DNA of 41,191 nucleotides from Bacteroidales bacterium. GTDB lineage: Bacteria > Bacteroidota > Bacteroidia > Bacteroidales > UBA7960. The position numbers and the translations under genes were made by a program. Where the stretch lies: contig SKUN01000132.1 in the NCBI GenBank assembly GCA_007129945.1, positions 1 to 41,191 of the forward strand, read 5' to 3'. The notes below the pieces were generated by a model, which searched no databases, had not been told where the DNA came from, and saw only the letters and a list, made by a program, of their open reading frames with translations. Positions 1 to 9,308 of this stretch are shown here, in pieces. The stretch's first letter is position 1; the number at the start of each line of letters is the position of its first letter.

Positions 1-1168
1 AAAGATCAGGGATATTTTTCCGGATATCACGGCCTTTTCTTTTGATTAGCCATATGGCCAGGGCTACAAATAACAGATTCAGCAATAACCATGAATATCC
101 GTGGGCAAAATTGAAAAAGAACCCCACATACCTTGAATCAGGAATTTCAAGGCGAATCTCAAACGGAAACAACCTTGCAAACATTCTGTGATCAGGTCTT
201 TCGTGCCTTGGCTCCCAAGTTGTTTCATAAGTGTCAATTACTTCATACACATCATCTATCCTTATTACCTTCATAAAATCCTCCCCGATAACACTGATGG
301 TTTTTCCGAAAAGATCATGCCTTATCCGCAACCTGTCTCTATTCCTGTCAAACCCCTCAACAGGTAGTTTTTGAAGATAATACACCTCGTCAAGTATCAC
401 ATACACTTCATTGTCTTCAGTATACAGGTAGGCATAAAACTCTTCCGTACGCATATCTACAGATTCAATAAAGACAATATCCATATCCTCAGGGATATCA
501 ATACGCGCAACATAAGGTTCTCCTCTGATCTTTTTAAGGTGATACAAATCGCCCTCGTCATCCTTGATAAAATATCCCTCATCCTTGCTTTTCATCACTG
601 TGGGTATCCCGGCTATCAGCTGGGCGGGAAAGGAAAAGCCCTTTTCAAGTAATGCATCGTTAAAAATCCGGCTCTTTTCCTTGTCCACCTCATTGGTCTC
701 TGCCACAATGAACTCAATCCTGTTTTTCAGACGGAAAAAATCTTCAGGCAGAGACAACCCTACCCGTCCGCTCTCCGCTTCGATGAGAGGCAATAGCACA
801 GATTCAGGGGTATTAATGTTTCGGGGTATGTAACTATAGCTCCCACGATGTGTGCTGATAGTTGCATGATCCATAGGAACACCCTTCAGGCTATCCGGCA
901 TCGTACCATCGGCGGCAAGCTGCCTGAAAAACATCAGCGGGAGTTTTTGCTCCACCTCTTCACTGGTGTAGGTGTTTCCTGATGCATCTTTACGTATCAC
1001 ACCATCCTCACCGGGCTGTACAATAATAAAATCATCAATTACGTGGCTGAACATTACATTCGGGACAGGTCTGCTTTCCTGAAAAATGGTCCAATACAGA
1101 TCAGGAATGGCCATGGCAGTCACAATCACTCCAATAATAACTAAAACAAATCGGCTTATTTTAACCAT
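1..1168 (-). CDS. DUF4857-like membrane protein, 3' end truncated by window start
   Basis: Not in the ORF track because it has no stop within the window. My translation of the minus strand from ATG at 1168 gives MVKISRFVLVIIGVIVTAMAIPDLYWTIFQESRPVPNVMFSHVIDDF... and ends ...YSWLLLNLLFVALAIWLIKRKGRDIRKNIPDL. It has N- and C-terminal TM segments and its start overlaps the stop of the upstream permease by 8 nt. Confidence 0.8.
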   Translation of the reverse strand, partial: MVKISRFVLVIIGVIVTAMAIPDLYWTIFQESRPVPNVMFSHVIDDFIIVQPGEDGVIRKDASGNTYTSEEVEQKLPLMFFRQLAADGTMPDSLKGVPMDHATISTHRGSYSYIPRNINTPESVLLPLIEAESGRVGLSLPEDFFRLKNRIEFIVAETNEVDKEKSRIFNDALLEKGFSFPAQLIAGIPTVMKSKDEGYFIKDDEGDLYHLKKIRGEPYVARIDIPEDMDIVFIESVDMRTEEFYAYLYTEDNEVYVILDEVYYLQKLPVEGFDRNRDRLRIRHDLFGKTISVIGEDFMKVIRIDDVYEVIDTYETTWEPRHERPDHRMFARLFPFEIRLEIPDSRYVGFFFNFAHGYSWLLLNLLFVALAIWLIKRKGRDIRKNIPDL

Positions 1169-1838
1169 GATGCATCTCCCCCTTTCTGAACCTGTAACCA
1201 GAAAACAAAATAACAATTACCGTAATTACGGCCATAAGAGCAAATACCCAGAGAACCTTGGTATACGCCAATGGAACCACACGAATATAAAACTGGGTTA
1301 CAAATCCGTAGGCAATTACGGCGTACAGCACCCGATAAAGCCACAGGGGTTCAAGCATAATCAATGCAGCAAGTGAGTAAGCAGCCAACCCTCCCAAAAA
1401 CCAGGGTAGTATTGTAGTCAGCATCATATGAATGATTTCCGGAGGAAAATAGACCGCACTTCCAATTATAAACACCAATAAATATGTGGCAAAGACTGCC
1501 AAAAGACAAACCAGCCCGAACCCGTGCTGTATCAGCAGAACTTTATTTTCACGGATCGGGAGGTGAAAAGTGAGTTTGATCCGCTGGCTCACAATTTCGG
1601 GGAAATACTGTGCAATCGCAAGTCCCAACCCGGCAAGAAGCGGAATATACTTCAGTGACGCTGCATAGTTCGCACCTTGAATAATGATCCGGTACCAGTA
1701 ATCGTGAGCATCCATAAAGCGAACACCATATCGTACATTCAAAAAAATGTTCCCCAATACTATTAAACCAAGCAAAAGAAATAAAGCCAACGCCCATCGA
1801 ATCTTGAGCCATTCTTTATAAAAAATCGATCTATACAT
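1161..1838 (-). CDS. ABC transporter permease (multi-TM)
   Basis: 225 aa with several hydrophobic segments, directly downstream of an ABC ATPase gene. Confidence 0.75.
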   Translation of the reverse strand: MYRSIFYKEWLKIRWALALFLLLGLIVLGNIFLNVRYGVRFMDAHDYWYRIIIQGANYAASLKYIPLLAGLGLAIAQYFPEIVSQRIKLTFHLPIRENKVLLIQHGFGLVCLLAVFATYLLVFIIGSAVYFPPEIIHMMLTTILPWFLGGLAAYSLAALIMLEPLWLYRVLYAVIAYGFVTQFYIRVVPLAYTKVLWVFALMAVITVIVILFSGYRFRKGEMHHG

Positions 1839-1862
1839 AATTGCAAGTTTTTCTGATTAAGA

Positions 1863-2756
1863 TTAATACATTCCGGTAAGACCAATAAAAGCATCCTCCA
1901 GGTTCATTTCCTTTTCTTCAATTGATCTAATGGCAATACCCTGACCAGACAAAAAGCCTTTAACCGCCGATATGTCCTGGTAACCATAAAAAGACACTTT
2001 GTCATTGATCTGCTCGATATTTACCGCCAGGTCTGTTTCGGGAAATTCCATATCCGGATTCTCCAGAACAATTTCATACTGACAGAATTTTTCCATAAAT
2101 TCTTCAACCGGCTGCTGTGCCAGAATACGGTTGTAATCCATGATCAATACATCATCTATAAGCCTTTCCATGTCCTGGATAATGTGAGAGGTTACAAAAA
2201 CGGTCTTATTGTTGGCCTTGGCATATTCACGCAAATAGTCAATAAAAAGGCGTCGGTAACCCGGATCAAGACCCATGGAGAAATCATCCAGTACCAGCAA
2301 CTGTGGATCCTGAGCCAGAATAAGTCCCAGGGCCACCTGCGAACGTTGTCCGCATGACATCCGCGATATTTTTTGTGTGGGAGTGACCTGAAGTTTCGAC
2401 AATAACTCCCAATAGGGCTCACTGTTCCACCTGGAATAACATCCAGAATAAAACTTTTCAATCTGATGCACATTCATGAATGCGTATTGAATATGCCCCT
2501 CAATCAGAAACCCGATCTTTTCTTTGGTGGCAGGAGTCAGATGCTGGGAATTCTCCCCATAGATCAGACATTCACCGGCCGTAGGATGCAGAAAACCATT
2601 CATGATATTGATGGTAGTGGACTTACCGGCACCATTTTTACCAAGCAACCCGAGAATTTTTCCCTCCCCGACCTTAAAACTCAGGTTCTCATACACGAGT
2701 TTTTTACCGTAATAGTGGGTCAGGTTGTTACATTCAATTGCGTACATAGAATTCAT
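1863..2756 (-). CDS. ABC transporter ATP-binding protein
   Basis: Walker A GLLGKNGAGKSTT, degenerate signature MSCGQRSQVALG, Walker B LLVLDD, switch His in VTSH. Confidence 0.95.
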   Translation of the reverse strand: MNSMYAIECNNLTHYYGKKLVYENLSFKVGEGKILGLLGKNGAGKSTTINIMNGFLHPTAGECLIYGENSQHLTPATKEKIGFLIEGHIQYAFMNVHQIEKFYSGCYSRWNSEPYWELLSKLQVTPTQKISRMSCGQRSQVALGLILAQDPQLLVLDDFSMGLDPGYRRLFIDYLREYAKANNKTVFVTSHIIQDMERLIDDVLIMDYNRILAQQPVEEFMEKFCQYEIVLENPDMEFPETDLAVNIEQINDKVSFYGYQDISAVKGFLSGQGIAIRSIEEKEMNLEDAFIGLTGMY

Positions 2757-2774
2757 ATTAATTTGTAAAGAGAA

Positions 2775-3326
2775 TCATTCATTTTGCGAAAGCGGAAAAT
2801 TCATCTGGCCAAGAATCTCCAGTCTTTCCTTCCTCGGACAATCCACACGATTACATTGCTCACACCTGGCCTCCAGTTGCATGATCATTTTAAAAAGGCT
2901 TGCCAGCATGGTGTTTTGATCTTCCGTACATACACTCCTGACATTATCAAAATATTCGACGGTTAGATTTTTAAGGTTGGTATGCATGGTTCCGATACGC
3001 CTTGTCAAACGCTCAATTTTCACAGGATCCGGATCCTGCCTGGCCATTTCTTCAAGCAGACTAATATTCGCATCGCACAAAAGATCCAGGGTATAATTAT
3101 ACCTCCTGAAAGTTCGGTCACTCTGCTGTACAACCTCATAATATTGTTCGTCTGTCAAATCCAGCTGTTCTTTCAGAAAACGAATAGAACGGATATCTTT
3201 GCGCTTTTGATCAGACTTGCCCTCCGCAGAAGCGGTCAGCAGTATAGTGGCCAGGGCGGTGACATTCACTACCAGTAATGCATAATTCAACCATTGAATA
3301 TGCCTGAATGGACGATTAATTGACAT
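2775..3326 (-). CDS. Spy/CpxP-like periplasmic protein with Cys cluster
   Basis: N-terminal TM/signal, LDLTDEQYYEVVQ resembling LTxxQ repeats, helical, C-terminal CEQCNRVDC motif. Confidence 0.6.
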   Translation of the reverse strand: MSINRPFRHIQWLNYALLVVNVTALATILLTASAEGKSDQKRKDIRSIRFLKEQLDLTDEQYYEVVQQSDRTFRRYNYTLDLLCDANISLLEEMARQDPDPVKIERLTRRIGTMHTNLKNLTVEYFDNVRSVCTEDQNTMLASLFKMIMQLEARCEQCNRVDCPRKERLEILGQMNFPLSQNE

Positions 3327-3338
3327 GATTACAGGGTG

Positions 3339-3752
3339 TTAATCTATGAGCCAGCCTTTTTCCTTTAAGTAGTTTTCTGCCTCTTCTTTGCTCCGGAAAA
3401 CCTCCTCCGGGTCACTGCCCCACCAGGTTTCCCCATAAGTAACTCCCATTGCTTCACATCCTTCACGATCACCCAGACTGATATTCTCCATGGCCCTGAG
3501 CCTGACCTGATCTTCGGCAACAACGACTATCCGGGCATGCAGCGGCCGTCCCAGTGTTGTACCATCCGGCAAAACAAAAACTGCAATGGTGTAGCAGTAT
3601 TCACCCCTCTCAACCCAATCCGGAAAGCCGGATGGTGTATCCTGCACGGGTGAAGAATAATTGTTTGCCCCATTAATGGAATTGGCGGCGGTACTTGCAG
3701 GAGAAAGAATTGAAACAACAAAAAAAGCGATAAGCAAAACACTGGTTTTCAT
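3339..3752 (-). CDS. secreted hypothetical protein
   Basis: Signal peptide MKTSVLLIAFFVVSILSPASTAA; in line with the operon. Confidence 0.6.
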   Translation of the reverse strand: MKTSVLLIAFFVVSILSPASTAANSINGANNYSSPVQDTPSGFPDWVERGEYCYTIAVFVLPDGTTLGRPLHARIVVVAEDQVRLRAMENISLGDREGCEAMGVTYGETWWGSDPEEVFRSKEEAENYLKEKGWLID

Positions 3753-3794
3753 AAGAATATGATAAGATTAGAAAAACAACTATGACAACTATTT

Positions 3795-4100
3795 CTAAAT
3801 TTCATAAAAGAAAAATGTTTTCTCAGGAACGGAATACAGGTTGTGGATTTCCTGGAATTCTTTCAAGGAGTTCTCTCTTTGACCAAATCGGTCACTCATG
3901 GCATGTCCTGATCCGATCAAAACTCCCACGCTGACACACAGGATAAACATTGCAGCCATTCCGGCGAAACGAAGTCTGTACACAAACACAGACCCTGGTC
4001 GGATTCTCTCTTCGTCAATCCGTTCCATGACGCGATCAGCAAACCCATCTGATGCCCTGAGGCAAACAGTTGCTTTTAGAGATGACTTGTAGCTTTGCAT
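3795..4100 (-). CDS. small single-TM protein, candidate anti-sigma-like partner
   Basis: 101 aa, one TM segment (FAGMAAMFILCVSVGVLIGSG), immediately downstream of the sigma factor gene. Confidence 0.5.
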   Translation of the reverse strand: MQSYKSSLKATVCLRASDGFADRVMERIDEERIRPGSVFVYRLRFAGMAAMFILCVSVGVLIGSGHAMSDRFGQRENSLKEFQEIHNLYSVPEKTFFFYEI

Positions 4101-4157
4101 CGGTTCACTTCCCTTTTATATAACTGACAATGTTCCGGCTAAAAAATTGCGCTGATT

Positions 4158-4736
4158 TTAAAAAAAATCATCAGAATATCTTCTGCATTTCTTTTTTAAA
4201 TTAGATTTTGCCCTGAATATCAGTGACTCCACACAAGACAGGGAAACCTTCAACACATCTGCAATTTCTTTGTAAGAGAGATCTTCAAAATGGTGGAGAA
4301 TAAATGCTTTCTGCTGCCGCGCTGGCAACCCGGACAATGCATCCTTAAAAATATGCATCCGCTCCTCCCGCACCATGGCCTGATGCGGATCTGCTTCCGG
4401 ACAAAGAATTCGTGGCATATGTTTACAGTCTTTTCCCGGAGCAATATGATCCAGAAACAGTACCTTTTTTAAAAGCCGGTTCTTTTTCTGAAAGTTAATG
4501 GATTTGTTCAGGGCCATACGATAAAGCCAGAAAGAAAGTTTTTCCCCGTTTTGCAGTGATGAAATAGAACGATAAGCCTCAATAAACACTTCCTGGGCAA
4601 TGTCCTCTGCGTCAGCGGCGTTGTGTAAAACCCGAAAACAAGAATTGATTACAAGGTCCTGATACCTGTTGATCAGCACCCGCATGGCCGCTTGATTACC
4701 GGCAAGAATCTCCTCTACGATTTCCTGATCACACAT
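4158..4736 (-). CDS. RNA polymerase sigma-70 family (ECF) factor
   Basis: Region 2 DAEDIAQEVFIEAYRSISSLQNGEKLSFWLYRMALN; region 4 LPARQQKAFILHHFEDLSYKEIADVLKVSLSCVESLIFRAKSNLKK. Confidence 0.95.
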   Translation of the reverse strand: MCDQEIVEEILAGNQAAMRVLINRYQDLVINSCFRVLHNAADAEDIAQEVFIEAYRSISSLQNGEKLSFWLYRMALNKSINFQKKNRLLKKVLFLDHIAPGKDCKHMPRILCPEADPHQAMVREERMHIFKDALSGLPARQQKAFILHHFEDLSYKEIADVLKVSLSCVESLIFRAKSNLKKKCRRYSDDFF

Positions 4737-4800
4737 TGTAACACCCCATAAAGTTGCCTGGGTTAATTAGCCCAAAACACCGGACCCCATTCATATGCCG

Positions 4801-6996
4801 CTAATTGAGACCAGGTATAGTCATCTCCTCCAGGAGGTAGCCGGCCCCGGCATATTGATCAATAATAAAGAGCACATAACGTATGTCCACACTGATGGCT
4901 CGCTGAAGTTCAGGAGCATAGGCTATGTCCGAAGACATGGCTTCCCAGTTTCCGTCGTAGGCAATCCCTACCAATTCCCCCCGACTATTCAGCACAGGGC
5001 TTCCGGAATTGCCTCCGGAAATATCAATATTTGAAAGAAATGAAACCGGCAATATCCCACCATCACCGTAGGGACCAAAATCTCCTGTGCTCAGCAATTC
5101 GATAAGCTTATCCGAAGTGCTGTATAAATCGGGATGCATCGTAACTTTTTCGATAATCCCTTTATGAGTTGTAAAAGGCTCGTAGATAACCGCATCATGG
5201 GGTTCATACCCTAAAACACTTCCGTAAGTAACCCGCATGGTAAAATTGGCATCAGGATATAAGCTTCGCTCAGTGATCATCTCATTAAGGGCTTCATACC
5301 AAAGTCTTTTGCCGGGAATCAGGTAACGCTGGTTAATTTCCGTATTATGCTGCCGGAGTTCTACTGCTTTACTGAATACTGAATTGGTAAAATGAAAGCC
5401 AACATCCCGACGTAACACTTCACGATCCGGGTTTTGAAGAAAGGTTTCCATTCTCCGCCTGTCGGTCAAAACGGAGGTTTCAAACATATATTCAATAAAA
5501 CGGTCAGTACAGCCCTCAAATTCCCGGTCTATTACACGGAGAAAGGCGGGTTGGTGATCTTCAGGAAGCTCATTGATTACATAAGGCAGCATTACTTTAA
5601 GAACTTTCTTTTCCGTTGGCATATGATAGGCAAAGAAGTTGCCCAGGGCATCCTGAAGTCCCGCAATGAAGCGCTCAATGGCCACCTCATCAGGCTCCCC
5701 GGCCGATAGCTGATTATTTAGTGTGTTCAATCGCCTTCCGAAAGGAAAGTAACTCTGACTTCCTACCAGTGCCTCCATGAGCAAACGATGACTGTAGGCT
5801 TTCTCCCTTCTTTCACTCATGGCATGTTCGATAAGGGCGAGGGCATCTCCAAATGTTTCCTCGCGTTGCGGATCCCGGGCCACCCATTGGCTAAACCTGT
5901 CCTCCAGCTCACGGGCATCCTCGATCACGCCAAGATTCCTCAACGCTTTATTCTGTCCTACAGAATATTTCCAGTAATTACTGGAATTAAAATAACGGGA
6001 CGCATACTGCAACCTGATCGCATCATCACTATCCATGGCCTCGCGCCATATTTCCTGCCGCTTCCCCCGGATTTCAGCACGGATTATGTTACCCACTTCT
6101 TTTTCCTCTAAAATCTCATACGAAGTCAGGTAACGGGTGGTTGCACCTGGATACCCCATGGCCATTACAAAGTCTTCCTCTTCAGGCCCCTCAAGGGTAA
6201 TCGGGAAATAATGAGCCGGTTCATAAGGGATGTTATTTTCATCATAAAAGTCAGATGGATGGCCGTCAGGTTCCACATAAACACGAAACAAGGCAAAATC
6301 GGCATTGTGATTCGGCCACTCCCAGTTGTCTTCATCTCCACCAAACTGACCGATTGAATTTGGTGGTGCACCAACCAGCCGCACATCAGAATAATCCTGA
6401 TATACGAAAAGCAGGTACTGTCCGACGTCACCCATCCTGAAAAGTTCTACCGCCCCCCTGTAGGGTCCTTCGGCAGAAACCTCCCGCTGGATAGTGCTTC
6501 GCTTTTGCCGAATGGCACGATTTCTCTCACCTTCGTCCATATCATCGGAAGGAGCAGCAAGCACCCTGTCGGTAACGTCTTCTATTCGCTTCAGGAAAGA
6601 AACGGAAAGCCCAGGCACATGCATCTCTTCTTCCCGGTTCATTGCCCAGAATCCTTCATGCAAGTAGTCATTTTCGCTGCTGCTTAAGGCCTGGAACAAA
6701 TCCACTCCACAATGGTGGTTGGTCAGCAATAACCCTTCTGGTGAGATGATTTCTCCGGTGCATCCGCTGCCAAATATGACTACTGCATCTTTAAGGCTTG
6801 ACTCATTGACCGAATAAATTTGCTCTGAAGTCAATTCAAGTCCAAGCTCCACCATATCATCCATGATCAGCTCCTCCAGATAGGGCAACAGCCACATTCC
6901 TTCATCTGCCTTCAGCTGAGGTTTGGCTGTCAATAAAAAAAAGGAACAAAGAATCAGGGAAGAATACTTATTAAAAGTTTTGGAACAGAAATGCAT
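4801..6996 (-). CDS. S46 family dipeptidyl peptidase (DPP7/DPP11 family)
   Basis: N-terminal DEGMWLLP, TNHHCGVD (His), FGGDEDNWEWPNH, GGNSGSPVLN (catalytic Ser), FDGNWE-like motif (YDGNWE). Confidence 0.95.
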   Translation of the reverse strand: MHFCSKTFNKYSSLILCSFFLLTAKPQLKADEGMWLLPYLEELIMDDMVELGLELTSEQIYSVNESSLKDAVVIFGSGCTGEIISPEGLLLTNHHCGVDLFQALSSSENDYLHEGFWAMNREEEMHVPGLSVSFLKRIEDVTDRVLAAPSDDMDEGERNRAIRQKRSTIQREVSAEGPYRGAVELFRMGDVGQYLLFVYQDYSDVRLVGAPPNSIGQFGGDEDNWEWPNHNADFALFRVYVEPDGHPSDFYDENNIPYEPAHYFPITLEGPEEEDFVMAMGYPGATTRYLTSYEILEEKEVGNIIRAEIRGKRQEIWREAMDSDDAIRLQYASRYFNSSNYWKYSVGQNKALRNLGVIEDARELEDRFSQWVARDPQREETFGDALALIEHAMSERREKAYSHRLLMEALVGSQSYFPFGRRLNTLNNQLSAGEPDEVAIERFIAGLQDALGNFFAYHMPTEKKVLKVMLPYVINELPEDHQPAFLRVIDREFEGCTDRFIEYMFETSVLTDRRRMETFLQNPDREVLRRDVGFHFTNSVFSKAVELRQHNTEINQRYLIPGKRLWYEALNEMITERSLYPDANFTMRVTYGSVLGYEPHDAVIYEPFTTHKGIIEKVTMHPDLYSTSDKLIELLSTGDFGPYGDGGILPVSFLSNIDISGGNSGSPVLNSRGELVGIAYDGNWEAMSSDIAYAPELQRAISVDIRYVLFIIDQYAGAGYLLEEMTIPGLN

Positions 6997-7034
6997 AAAA
7001 AAGGTATTTAGGTAAATAAAACTGGTGAGCCGAT

Positions 7035-9287
7035 TTAATTTATTATTACCAACTCATTCATAATATTTGAAGCCCCCGCAAATTTATCCGTCACAAAAAG
7101 CACATAGCGGATGTCAACGTGGATGGCCCTGTTCAGCTCAGGAAAGAATACCACATCCCCGGCAAGCGATTCCCAGTTGCCGTCAAAGGCCAACCCTTTT
7201 AATTGTCCGTTTGCCCCAATAACCGGGCTGCCGGAGTTTCCTCCTGTAATGTCGTTATCAGTAATGAAATTCACCGGCATCCGGCCATCATCTCCGTAAG
7301 GACCAAATTGCTGTTCGTGGTACAGCGACAAAAGGTCATCCGGTACCACGAAATCATCATGCTCAGGATCCTCTTTTTCCATGACACCGCTTAACGAAGT
7401 GATATGGTGGTAATTTACCGCATCCCGAGGGCTATATCCAAGCACTTTCCCATAACTCATTCGCATGGTGAAATTGGCATCCGGGTACATACGATCGCCT
7501 TCGCTCTTTTCACGGATTGCCTCCATATAAAGACGCGAACCAGCCCGCTCTCCTTCCGAAAGCTCCCGGTTAATGTCACGCAGCTCAATGGCCTTATCAT
7601 AAATACTGACTGAATAGCGGATCACCGGATCCCCTTCCATTGCTTCCAGCCGAGGATTGCTGATAAAACGAGCAAAGCGCTCCGGACATGTCAGGAATGA
7701 GTTCTCAAACATATATGCTGCAAATTCCATGTAATTTCCGGCAAATGCACTATCCGCATAGTGAATAATATCAGGCTGATGTTCCCGGGGCAGTTCATCA
7801 CTGACCAGTTCCATCATCGCAGCCACCACACGACGGTCGGCAGGAGGATGATAATCCTCGTAAAACCCTGATTGCCTTCCTGAAAATCCGGAAACAACCT
7901 CAGCCAGTTCCGCCTGACTGATATCCTCATCGAGGTTACGGTAAAACACATTGGCACGAATGCCTGCCACATAAATCTCCGTTCCCATCAGCAGTGCTTC
8001 ATTCAGCAAATGATGGGCATAGGCAGTAGGTCGCTTTTCTTCCACAGATTCACGGATCATTGTCAGCACCTCACCGTATTTTTTCTTCCTCACAGGATCC
8101 TCATCTACCCAGTCCATAAACTGCTTTTCTTCAGCGCGTTTTATTTCGGGCACATCATGTCGCCTCAGCTGTTCCAGCTGACCCTGTGATAGTTGCATGC
8201 CATTGCTCGCATTGAAATACTTCGAGGCATATTTCAGCCTTACTTCATCACTGGCCTGCATTTCCTCCCGTATGATATCAAGTCGCCGTTTACGGGCCGC
8301 AATGCGCCCCGGATGGGTCACCTTCATCAGGTCCTCCACCTGGGAAGCTGTCAGATACCTTTGAGAACTTCCGGGATAACCCAGCACCATCGAAAAGTCC
8401 AGTTCGTTTATTCCACCCGCATTAATTTCCAGGTAACGGTCGGGCACATAAGGCACATTGTCCGGCGAATAATCTGCCGGCTGCCCCTCATTGTCAGCAT
8501 ATACCCGGATAAATCCGAAGTCGCCCGTATGTCTTGGCCACCTGAAGTTGTCTTCGTCACCACCAAACTTGCCTATGGAAGAAGGTGGAAACCCCACCAA
8601 ACGGACGTCCTTAAACACTTCATATATGTACAGGTAATATTTACCTCCCTGGTAGTGGTTGGACAAAAACCCCTGGGAATCTGTATCTGCGGTATATGCT
8701 GAGGCAATGTCTCTGCCAATGGTCAGCATGGAAACCCTTTCACCACGCTCCCTGCGGGAAGCAATCTCCTTTTGAACCTCATCGGTCACGTCAATGATTT
8801 TTTTCAGGAAAGTGACCGTCAACCCCGCTGCAGGAATCTCCCCGTCAAATGAAGAGGCCCAGTAACCGTCAGTGAGATAATCATTCTCAGCAGTACTGAC
8901 CCGTTGAATATGGTCGTAAATCACATGATGATTGGTAAGCACCAACCCATTTGCTGAGACCACTGAACCTGATCCCACATTGCCCACATTGACTACCGCA
9001 TCACTCAGACTGGCATCATCGTTGCTGAATATCTCCTCTGCGGACATTTTGCCCCCCAATGATTGGATATCTTCCATGTTGTAAGCACCAATCCTGGGCA
9101 ACAGCCACATGCCCTCATCACTCCGGGCCGGATTTGCGATTAACACAAAAACAAAAAGCAACACCATGATGGGCTTACCCGGTATCAGTTGAAGCCACAA
9201 GGATTTCAACATCCGCAAATCAAATTGTTTGTCAGGCCTGCAGGCCCTCAACTTACCGGATGTTCCTGTCGGGAATTTTTGATCCAT
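7035..9287 (-). CDS. S46 family dipeptidyl peptidase (DPP7/DPP11 family); real start perhaps ~9212
   Basis: DEGMWLLPRIG, TNHHVIYD, FGGDEDNFRWPRH, GGNSGSPVIG, FDGNWE. Internal Met (MLKSLWLQL...) would give a cleaner signal peptide. Confidence 0.95.
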   Translation of the reverse strand: MDQKFPTGTSGKLRACRPDKQFDLRMLKSLWLQLIPGKPIMVLLFVFVLIANPARSDEGMWLLPRIGAYNMEDIQSLGGKMSAEEIFSNDDASLSDAVVNVGNVGSGSVVSANGLVLTNHHVIYDHIQRVSTAENDYLTDGYWASSFDGEIPAAGLTVTFLKKIIDVTDEVQKEIASRRERGERVSMLTIGRDIASAYTADTDSQGFLSNHYQGGKYYLYIYEVFKDVRLVGFPPSSIGKFGGDEDNFRWPRHTGDFGFIRVYADNEGQPADYSPDNVPYVPDRYLEINAGGINELDFSMVLGYPGSSQRYLTASQVEDLMKVTHPGRIAARKRRLDIIREEMQASDEVRLKYASKYFNASNGMQLSQGQLEQLRRHDVPEIKRAEEKQFMDWVDEDPVRKKKYGEVLTMIRESVEEKRPTAYAHHLLNEALLMGTEIYVAGIRANVFYRNLDEDISQAELAEVVSGFSGRQSGFYEDYHPPADRRVVAAMMELVSDELPREHQPDIIHYADSAFAGNYMEFAAYMFENSFLTCPERFARFISNPRLEAMEGDPVIRYSVSIYDKAIELRDINRELSEGERAGSRLYMEAIREKSEGDRMYPDANFTMRMSYGKVLGYSPRDAVNYHHITSLSGVMEKEDPEHDDFVVPDDLLSLYHEQQFGPYGDDGRMPVNFITDNDITGGNSGSPVIGANGQLKGLAFDGNWESLAGDVVFFPELNRAIHVDIRYVLFVTDKFAGASNIMNELVIIN

Positions 9288-9308
9288 ATTTCAAGTGTTT
9301 AGATTCCA

